From positions 1,860,001 to 1,924,000 of the forward strand of contig JAJGBQ010000006.1 in the NCBI GenBank assembly GCA_022457065.1: a stretch of DNA of 64,000 bases, given 5' to 3'. Within the stretch, counting starts at the first letter, position 1. Each line of letters starts with the position of its first letter. The position numbers and the translations under genes are program-made. Below, in pieces: positions 56,306-64,000 of the stretch. The stretch comes from Curvularia sp. ZM96. Taxonomy: Eukaryota; Ascomycota; Dothideomycetes; Pleosporales; Pleosporaceae. The notes below the pieces were generated by a model. That model was given only the letters and a program-made list of their open reading frames with translations, had not been told where the DNA came from and ran no database searches.

Positions 56306-57507
56306 CTAGGATACCTTCAAAACCAACCTCCCTTTCAAGTGGGCATCCATGTACAGTTCAGGTAGCTCTCCAGCTCTTTCCATTGGGATTTCTGTGATCC
56401 AACTGCGGATGCCCTTTTCTGCAACAAAGTTCAACATCTCTTGAGCCTGTTCTTTTGTGCTTACCAAGCTCCCAACAATGTTGCGTTCATGGAATATCAA
56501 TTCAAATGCATCCACTTTGAAGCCATCTACCGGCAAGCCCAGTGGCACAAAGACCCCATGCGGTCGGAGCAGCTTAAGAGCCCAATGATTGACCTCAATA
56601 TGGTCCGTACAACCAACCAGAGCGGGTAAGCCTGCATTGCCAGCCCAATTTTTGATGGTTCCTAGTGCATCTGGGTCATTGGAGTCGACAACCAGATCAG
56701 CCTTGAAGGGAAAAGTAGTTGCCAACTCACGCCCTTCGGGACGGTTGTCTATGGCTACGACAGGGTGTCCGAGCGCTTTCGCGAACTGCACACCAAGAGT
56801 ACCGAGGCCACCGATCCCAAGAATACCAATTGGTTGGCCTGGCTTCACTTTAGTGGCCTGAATTCCTGCCCAAACCGTCGCCTAAAATAGCCATTAACAT
56901 TAGTACTGGTAGGTTCAAGTCATGAGAAAGGACTCACACCAGCACATAGAAGCGGAGCGCCTTGTACGAAGTCAATCTCATCGGGCAAATGGGTCATGTT
57001 GTCTGCATCTCCAATCATGTATTCCGCCATTCCACCATCAGTGATAAGACCTGCATTATCCGCATTCTCGCAAAAGCGAATATCGTCTGTCGCCTGGCAA
57101 GAAGTACAAGAACCACACTAATAGTAGTCAGCTCTCGCGCGATAAAGAATGTCGGATGGATTCTTACCTTGTGCCTAAATAGCAATACACCAACCCTGTC
57201 CCCAATATTGAACTTTCCGTTCACTTCAGGTCCAACGGCGACGACAGTTCCAACAGGCTCGTGAGATGGAACGATTGGCAAGGGGGACTTATAGGCTCCC
57301 TCCCATACCTGGTAGTCAGTGTGGCAGAAACCTGCTGCGCCAATTTTCACGAGGACATCGTTTGACCCGACTTTAGGAACCGGTATGTCCCTAATTTGAA
57401 ACCCAGGCTTGCTTTTAAACTATATTGGGTACGATTAGTACAAATGCACATGTAAAAAGGTGCGAAAGCGGAAGAAGCCATACTTCAACAAGCTGGACAG
57501 CCTTCAT
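56306..57507 (-). CDS. Zinc-dependent alcohol dehydrogenase (MDR family)
   Basis: Four exons on the minus strand: 57507-57484, 57419-57168, 57117-56938, 56881-56306, each a multiple of three, totalling 343 residues. The protein starts MKAVQLVEFKSKPGF. Catalytic zinc ligands are present: Cys in GFCHTD, His in PSHEPVG and Cys in LLCAGATVW. All four structural-zinc cysteines are kept in CGSCTSCQATDDIRFC. The Rossmann fold carries GIGGLGTLGVQFAKALG. It should oxidise primary or secondary alcohols, or reduce aldehydes, with NAD(P). It lies next to the EthD gene and about 1 kb from a truncated relative, a setting that suggests an accessory catabolic locus. Confidence 0.93.
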
Positions 57508-58452
57508 CGTGGTAGGAATGGATGGGGACATCTTGCAGACGAGATTCTTGCTGTATTGCGAATGTGGGATTCAGAGGTCTTGTACTCCTCTTTTGTGTAC
57601 ACAGATATACGAGTACTCCGCAACTTCATTCTGGATCCCTTTATATCTTCTTTGTGCCCACCTCTTGACCATAGACCATTGCTCAAGGAAGAGTGGAATC
57701 AAGCACGCGATGACGTATGGGTGCATGGGGAACTCATCCGGATACTGGCTGCTTCGAAGCAACAGCGCCAAGAATTCTGTATGGTTCACACCAATTTTTA
57801 TAGCCCTACTCAGTCACGCCACTCTCTGCTGTCCCTGTGAATGGTCAGGGCGACCTCTTATTCTCCTTGAAATGCCTCAGAACGTCTTGGTTAAGTAGAC
57901 ACGCATGCAAGCTGAGCATGCAGAATAAGCAAGCTTGCCAAGTATGTAATCTCTGCCAATCTCTTAACAACCCTAAAGCCTTCTACAGGGGCTTTGTTCA
58001 CGGTCAAGTATGCATCCTCGAAACCCCTCACTCGGATGCTCTCGGATGGCGCTGTTCAAAAAAAGAGCCGTATCAGTCATCCATCCCTCCTAGAAGCTCT
58101 GGTACTAGAGATTGGTTGCAAAGGCCTTTATCATATGGTACTCTATTCTTTGTGGAAGTGTACTGGTAGCGATCGAAAGCGGGGTAATTGCATACCGTCC
58201 CGTCAATCGGGCGATACACACAAGTTGTAGGCTTACAGTCTTGGTTCGTGCAGTTTAGGGGCCGACCTAATGGTCTGACGATGCGCAGCATGCCAATCGC
58301 GCAAGAAGCCTCTGCCGCGCTTCCTCTAAGCAGTGCCACAGCGACCATTTTGCCAGGCTTACTCATCTCGCCAAAGCAGCAACTCCTCTCCATGAAGCCA
58401 ACTATGGTGAAAACTTCTCCAGCTACCATACTATAGTCTGAGATCCATCACT
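57508..58452. other. Intergenic, no gene supported
   Basis: Contains the alcohol dehydrogenase promoter. An open frame across 57,460-57,840 is antisense to its first exon and has no recognisable domain. Confidence 0.5.
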
Positions 58453-58698
58453 ATGCCCAGTTTCACAGTTTTCAAAGGCTCCAAAGGTGGCAAAATCATC
58501 AAAAGCACTACCACAAAGCCCGACTTGATCAACGACAAGGTCCTCGTCAAGATAACCGCCTCAGGCCTCTGCGGTACCGATAAGCACTACAAGGAAACCG
58601 TCATGGTGCTTGGCCACGTGGGCGTCGGGAACAAGCAATCACACTATACTTCATGGTGGTGCGTGAGCATACATTCATATCGCACTAGGCCTAATTAA
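58453..58698 (+). pseudogene. Truncated zinc alcohol dehydrogenase
   Basis: 81 codons. The first about 56 residues are a clear MDR alcohol dehydrogenase N-terminus: MPSFTVFKGSKGGKIIKS, VLVKITASGLCGTDKHYKE, then MVLGHVGVG. The catalytic Cys and the His are there, but the usual Glu after that His (GHE) is Val. The sequence then turns into unrelated residues and stops, so about 280 residues including the whole Rossmann fold are missing. I found no continuation in the 1.3 kb downstream. It is not a close duplicate of the neighbouring intact gene, since the motif details differ. Confidence 0.7.
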
Positions 58699-60039
58699 GT
58701 AATGTTTTGACGAAGCTACGACCATCTCACCAATGATCAGAAAGCTATGTAAATGGTCGTGGGCTTCAGAGGCTAGAAGTGTAAGCCATTCCTGACCTGT
58801 TGCTGATGAACAAGGTTCTGTTTGTGATAACGCGGTGTGCGCATTGCTCGATGCATTGTACGCCAATAGTCATATCACTCGCATCAAGCCACAGCTTGGC
58901 TGGAGAGGACGCACAGATGCTCTAATGTAGCTTCCATGCTTACACAAGAAGGGGACGACTAATGTGTTTGCAGCGTCGCCGAGCACAAAATCGAGCAGCC
59001 CAACGCGCGTTTCTTGAGTGTAAAGAGAAACATGCTCGTGATCTTGAGGCTCACCTATTTATCATGACTGGGAAGTACACCAAGCTTGAGGTTTCGTACT
59101 GCGAGCCAAAAATGGGCTAATAGCAAACTCCAAAGGGCCAAAGAACTCCTAATTTAATACCAGACTGCCGAAGGCCATAGATTCAATGCTAGATCCACCC
59201 GCTCGTGAGTACAGACGAGGGGATGTTGCAAATGCTACTGAATCTTCTGCATAACAATTTCAAATGTGCTATTAAAGTGAGGACTGGGAGCGTCCGATCG
59301 ATGCGGAAACAAGAAACGATGCATTGATGGGTTTTTTCTTCCTTTTTTCCCGATCGTCATGTATGTCCGGCGTGTTCCTCTTTTTTGGACACCGAAGGAT
59401 CAATCCCAATCAGGATGAACCTATCTCGATCCGAACTGCCCACTCGAATGAACAAGTCAAATGTTCTAGCAAAGTGAGGGCTTATTAATCTTCAATCAGC
59501 GCCTCATGATGTTGGCAGTGTGGTGTTGGCAATTCAGTGCCCTATACTTACCTGGTCCTGTGATGATTCCTTGCCCTTGCTGCAGCGAGTGGTAGGTAAG
59601 CGAACCGATTCGTACACCTCGCCTGGGCGTGGCGCCATGTGCCATGCATACAAGTACTCTAACTAAAAGCACTAGTTGAGTTTCTAGGCTTCGTATTGAA
59701 GATGCGCTCACAGGCTCAGATCAACTGTTAACCACGTACGCTAGCTTGTGCAAGCGCGGTCGCTTGGAATTCATGCCCCAGGACCAATACGCAGTTGCCC
59801 CCTACCGAATCGATCTCTCGAGTTCGGGCTATAAGGGAATAACTTTCCGGCCCAGTTAGCGTTCCTAACTTTAACTGCTGGTATTGCACACACACATACA
59901 CATACATACACACGCATATATATACACGCACACGCACACGCACACGCACACGCACACGCACACGCACACGCCCTTTATTTGAAGAGTCTCTCCTCCCTCC
60001 ACACGATCAGCTTATTGTATCTTCACGCTCACACGCAGC
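58699..60039. other. AT-rich intergenic region ending in a CA-type repeat
   Basis: No gene. Probably remnant DNA downstream of the truncated dehydrogenase, then the promoter of the DJ-1-like gene. Confidence 0.5.
59886..59970. repeat. CA/CATA tract grading into (CACACG)n
   Basis: About 85 bp: CACACATACA-type words, a short ATATAT, then about eight CACACG hexamers ending 70 bp before the ATG of the DJ-1-like gene. Confidence 0.9.
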
Positions 60040-60935
60040 ATGCCTCTGCCTCGACACGCGCTGATTGCTATCAGTTCCGCCCAGGCCTCGCTCTTCGAGG
60101 GCGGTGGTCATCAAACCGGTGTCTTTATTGGTGAAGCCCTGCATCCATATAACGTTTTCAAGGCTGCAGGGTTTCAAGTAGACATTGCCTCCGAGAAAGG
60201 CACATGGACTGAGGACTGGCTCAGTCTCCAGCCTGGATTTCTGGAAGACGAGGAACGGAAGCAATATGACGACAGAAGCAGCGACTTCCGCACCGAGATC
60301 GACAGGAACGTGAAGGCAGAGGACTTGTTAAAGAACGAGGTATTGTACACATAAGACATCCCACGCCAGATAAAGCCTGACAAAATGCACGTAGTACGGT
60401 ATCTTCTTCGCTTCTGCGGGGCATGCGGCTCTGATTGATTATCCCCATGCTACTGCTCTCAAGAAGATTGCTGCAAAAGTCTGGGAAAATGGCGGTGTTG
60501 TCTCTGCTGTGTGAGTGCTGTACTTTGGTTGACGCATCCCTTCTTGCAATAGCGGCTAACAGAGGTGCAGCTGTCACGGACCTGCCATCTTCGCTGACCT
60601 TCTTGATTCTACGGGCAAGCCTATCGTTCAAGGCAAGAAGATCACTGGTTTTACCACGCAAGCAGAAGAGGAGATGGGGGTTATGGAAGCACTTCGGTCC
60701 TGGAAGGAGCCATTGATCGACGAGCATGCGAAGTCGCTCGGTGCCGAGTGTATGTTATTATCTATCTGGTAACAAGTTGTTCTTCTCCGCTAACCTGGTT
60801 TGGCTAGATGTGCGATCGGAGGGTGTCTGGGATGATTATCACATTGTCGATGGTAGGATTGTAACCGGCATGAATCCGCAAAGTGCAAAGAGCACTGCCA
60901 AGGCTGTAGTCGAGGTGTTTAACAAGCAGCTATAA
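60040..60935 (+). CDS. DJ-1/PfpI (ThiJ, Hsp31-like) family protein
   Basis: Four exons: 60040-60339, 60395-60510, 60571-60749, 60808-60935, phases consistent, 240 residues. The N-terminus HALIAISSAQASLFEGGGHQTGVFIGEALHPYNVF has the Hsp31-type Glu (GEALHP). A strand GIFFASAGHAALIDYP follows, and the nucleophile elbow is VCHGPAIFADLLD with the conserved Cys-His. FTTQAEEEMGV, then YHIVDGRIVTGMNPQSA close the domain. Hsp31-group proteins are reported as methylglyoxal-consuming glyoxalases and as stress chaperones in the cytosol. Which activity applies is not readable. The promoter carries a CACACG hexamer tract. Confidence 0.92.
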
Positions 60936-62217
60936 TGGTAGAACGACTTTCTAAATTTAGTCTTAGTATTCGCATTGCCTCATGTCTGCTAGAGCACAGT
61001 AATTTATGAACTACGGTGTTCAGATCGTGTTGTCTAAATACGAACGTGCTGTGCCGCAATGTTGCGGTTACCGAGTACCAGATTTTGGCTAAATCGCCCC
61101 ACCGCGACGGTAAAGACCCATCTACAAATCCTACGAGAGGATCGTTGACATCCACATCGGAACCTCAAGCTCTTCTGTACTGCCATATCGACTCATAAGA
61201 CAACGTCCTCAACATGTGTCGGCTTTGGGCGCGCACGAACTCCATCACAAAACTCACACATCCGCTATCCAAAAAATATCGCGATTGCCACGATTCGACT
61301 TGGCCCTTGAAACGATTTAGGATAGAATTTGAACCTCTGTACTAGCTATCGACTAATAGCAGGGCTGAGTATATTTCAACAACATGATGCATTTTCGTGT
61401 AGAGTGCAGTCGTCACTCGACCTGACCAGCATGCATCGAAGGGGATAGTGCATATATTAATACCGTATTTTCAGTGAAGAGAAGGTCAGTAGCAAGGTGT
61501 GATAGACGGTGTTGGTTCTTGAGGTGAAAGTATTGAGTTGTGCTAACCGAAACTTTGCTCTCCTCAACCCCCGCCACTCTACCGGTTCTGTTATCCAATG
61601 ACGCCTCCGCTTCTCCGTTTCCCCAGACCAGAAACGAAAACCCCGCGAATATTCCCGGAATACCTCCACTCTGACCCATGCGCTATTTGCTAGTCTATGA
61701 TGCAGTCCTAAGCCACAGTACACGATGGCTAAACGGCTAAATGTACCTGTCTTGACCGCGGATCCGGTCTGGATATCTCTGTTGTAGTACATCTCGCAGC
61801 GGCAATGGCCCCGTCTAGCCTCAGATAAAACGCTAGCAATGTTCGGTGTATGGGAACGTCTCGGAAGTACTCTAAAAACTATATATGAGGTGCGTTACCT
61901 TGCCCTGACAGTGCTACATCGATGTCACTACAGGTGTATCTTCTGAACCAACCAAATACATCATGTTGCCGACCTGCACTAGGATATTTGCCAGTGCCCC
62001 TGCCTAGGTATCGAACTGCCTAGCGGTTTCTGGGGTATAGCCGTGGTAAAAGGCTTATTTCAATAGCCTCTTGCAGAACACCATTGCCTAGAACGTACGC
62101 TACGGTTGGTAAATTGCGGCCCTGGCGACATCCGGGTTGCCGGTGCTGTATAAGAAGGCCGGTATGCACGAGGGCGATACTGCAGCTGTCGGTCAAGCCT
62201 CTTCCCTGACATTCAAG
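60936..62217. other. Intergenic with repeat copy and carboxylesterase promoter
   Basis: Holds 53-bp repeat copy 2 at 60999-61051. No gene supported. Confidence 0.5.
60999..61051 (+). repeat. Dispersed 53-bp repeat, copy 2
   Basis: Gap-free match to 49133-49185 (43/53). It starts 64 bp after the stop codon of the DJ-1-like gene, so it may lie in that gene's 3' untranslated region. Confidence 0.75.
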
Positions 62218-64000
62218 ATGACTGTACTAGCCACTATCGTTGCTGCAGCTGCAGCTGGCTTGGCAGCTGTCTCTCAAGCTTCCCCAGTAGCGGAGTCGAG
62301 CGCTGTCGCCGGTGTCTCGAATGCAAAGTCCTCGTTGACTTTGATCTACCAGAACAATCTCAATGGATCAGACGACAAGAACCACATCGGCGCCATCATC
62401 CTCGACCCTGTTCCTCAGGCCAGCGCCGCAGCAGCCTGCGCTTCCTTGAACGAGAAGCTCATCACTCGAGCAGCTCTTGAGCAGCACCAGGACGACTTTA
62501 ATGATGCCCTCTCCTACCAGGACTACGCCAAATACAGCGACTCTGAGCAGGGCTATCACATCGACAACGGCGTCGTCTCAGTGGGTAACCACGTGAGTTA
62601 TTCGTCATCTCCGGAGCGTCGCAAACAGCTGCCAGTCTTGTGCACGCAATCCTTCAACAACGGCTCGCGAAATGCTGGGTTCGTTGAGGGTAGCAGTGTC
62701 TCCGTAGCATCTGGTGGAAACACGTTCGTTGGCTACCGCAACCAAAAGTCGTTCCGATTTCTGGGAATTCCATATGCCGACAAACCCGAGCGCTTTCAGT
62801 ACTCGTCCATCTACTCCAAGAAGGGCCAGACTATCCAAGCAACCAGCCACGGTTCTCAATGTATCCAGGGAAGCGGCGGAAGTGAAGATTGTCTGTTTCT
62901 GGGTATCCAGACGCCATACATTCCCAAGTCTGGCTCCAAGAAGAATCTCCGACCGGTACTCTTTTGGATCCACGGCGGAGGTTTCACAGGAGGTGTCGGC
63001 TCAGACCCGCTCACTGATGGTGGAAACTTGGCAAGCAAGGAAGATCTCGTCGTTGTAACCATCAACTACCGTCTCTCTACACTTGGATTCCTGGCTATTC
63101 CTGGAACGGATATCAAGGGTAACTACGGCATACAAGATCAAGTCGTGGCGCTGGACTGGGTTATTGCCAATATTGCCTCTTTTGGTGGTGATCCCAATAG
63201 AATTACCATCGCTGGTGGTTCTGCAGGCGCTGGCTCAGTGCGTGTACACCTAGGCTCACCAAAAGCAATTGGGAAATTCCAAGGTGCAATCGCCATGTCG
63301 AATTTGGGAGGAGGCGTAACCTTGGGCCTGGACGGTGACTACGGAACGACGTACTCAACCTATCTCACTATCGAGGAAAGCTACGAAAGAGCAGGCCAGC
63401 AGATCTTTGCCGCCGCGGGCTGTAACAGCACCGATGTGTCTGCTCAGATTGATTGTCTCAAGCAAGTCGATGCGGCAAAAATAGTCAACTTCAACACAGT
63501 CGCTCGCTACGTCGTTCAGGATGGAACTTACGTCGATACGTCCAATCTCATCCTCACAACCCGCAACGCTAGCACTGCACACATTCCCGTCATGTTTGGC
63601 ATCACCCGCGACGACGGAGCCTCCTTTTCTACCTACCCCAAGACGCCCATCTCAAACCACAGTGAAGGCCTTCAGGTAGCCCTTGGCATCAACAGCACAT
63701 GGTCTCAGCGCATCATTGACTCTGGTCTCTTCCCACTGATCAATACTGGCAACCTTACACTCGACTCGTTCAACGTCTCCCAACGCATCGCCACAGACAA
63801 AACATTCCGCTGCGCCGACCAATCCACCGTCTACTCAGCCGCCCGCTCGCGTGCCTTCTCGAAATCCTACTTCTACCAATTCGAGCGCACTATCGGCGGC
63901 TACGATCCCAACAACCTCGGTGGTCCTGCTAACAACAACCCCGAGAACCCTTACTTCCGTCTCCATGGCTCAGAAACAGACTGGATGTTCGGCACATTGA
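62218..64000 (+). CDS. Secreted type-B carboxylesterase/lipase, cut by window end
   Basis: A single open frame from ATG 62218 runs off the window after 594 codons. It starts with a signal peptide (MTVLATIVAAAAAGLAAVSQA). An N-terminal extension of about 140 residues precedes the alpha/beta-hydrolase. Landmarks are FRFLGIPYADKPERF, a Cys pair in CIQGSGGSEDC, oxyanion loop IHGGGF, NYRLSTLGFLA, nucleophile IAGGSAGAGSV and, near the end, HGSETDWMFGT with the likely catalytic His. Several N-x-S/T sites suggest glycosylation. It hydrolyses esters or lipids outside the cell; substrate unknown. The missing C-terminus is probably short. Confidence 0.93.
   Translation, partial: MTVLATIVAAAAAGLAAVSQASPVAESSAVAGVSNAKSSLTLIYQNNLNGSDDKNHIGAIILDPVPQASAAAACASLNEKLITRAALEQHQDDFNDALSYQDYAKYSDSEQGYHIDNGVVSVGNHVSYSSSPERRKQLPVLCTQSFNNGSRNAGFVEGSSVSVASGGNTFVGYRNQKSFRFLGIPYADKPERFQYSSIYSKKGQTIQATSHGSQCIQGSGGSEDCLFLGIQTPYIPKSGSKKNLRPVLFWIHGGGFTGGVGSDPLTDGGNLASKEDLVVVTINYRLSTLGFLAIPGTDIKGNYGIQDQVVALDWVIANIASFGGDPNRITIAGGSAGAGSVRVHLGSPKAIGKFQGAIAMSNLGGGVTLGLDGDYGTTYSTYLTIEESYERAGQQIFAAAGCNSTDVSAQIDCLKQVDAAKIVNFNTVARYVVQDGTYVDTSNLILTTRNASTAHIPVMFGITRDDGASFSTYPKTPISNHSEGLQVALGINSTWSQRIIDSGLFPLINTGNLTLDSFNVSQRIATDKTFRCADQSTVYSAARSRAFSKSYFYQFERTIGGYDPNNLGGPANNNPENPYFRLHGSETDWMFGTL

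Noticed and set aside
57460..57840. 126-codon plus-strand open frame
   Set aside because: Antisense to the first exon and promoter of the alcohol dehydrogenase; no family resemblance.
59924..59970. CACACG units as a CRISPR array
   Set aside because: Pure hexamer microsatellite without spacers, in a eukaryotic genome.

Overview
This window is nuclear DNA from a filamentous ascomycete. Genes are interrupted by short introns (mostly 42-85 bp) with GT...CTRAC...YAG signals. The gene content (CDC24, RSC9, mannose-1-phosphate guanylyltransferase, polyubiquitin, GPI-type phospholipase B, Zn2Cys6 factors) is typical of Pezizomycotina. A single dispersed 5S rRNA gene also fits. The protein flavour suggests Dothideomycetes/Pleosporales, but that is inference; no species can be read from the sequence.

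Region 1 (about 1-27,500) is housekeeping sequence. In order: CDC24 Rho-GEF (+), monocarboxylate-type MFS transporter (+), small dsRBD-like protein (-), Dabb-domain protein (+), basic Cys/His-motif protein (+), GDP-mannose pyrophosphorylase (-), 2H-phosphoesterase-like protein (-), SnoaL-like protein (-), four-unit polyubiquitin (+), aldo-keto reductase (+), farnesyltransferase beta (-) and cupin (-). Cdc24 polarity signalling, prenylation of Rho/Ras-type GTPases and GDP-mannose supply all feed polarised growth and the cell wall.

Region 2 (about 27,500-37,700) is dominated by one large Zn2Cys6 regulator. About 3.3 kb upstream and 4.4 kb downstream show no protein-coding signal.

Region 3 (about 37,700-47,350) is compact: RSC9 (-) and a REC114-like meiotic gene (+) share a 346-bp divergent promoter, followed by DPH2 (-) and phospholipase B (-).

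Region 4 (about 47,350-62,200) is accessory in character. It is AT-richer, with decayed and repeated DNA: a near-intact 5S rRNA gene, a 5S fragment, a 53-bp repeat present twice, a decayed FG-GAP-like gene and a truncated alcohol dehydrogenase. Between these lie a beta-trefoil/fascin-like gene, a Zn2Cys6 factor with a disrupted middle, an EthD protein, a full-length zinc alcohol dehydrogenase and a DJ-1/PfpI protein. The window ends inside a secreted type-B carboxylesterase.

Exon boundaries were worked out by hand from splice consensus and reading phase. For nearly all multi-exon genes the exon lengths sum to a multiple of three; exceptions are flagged.
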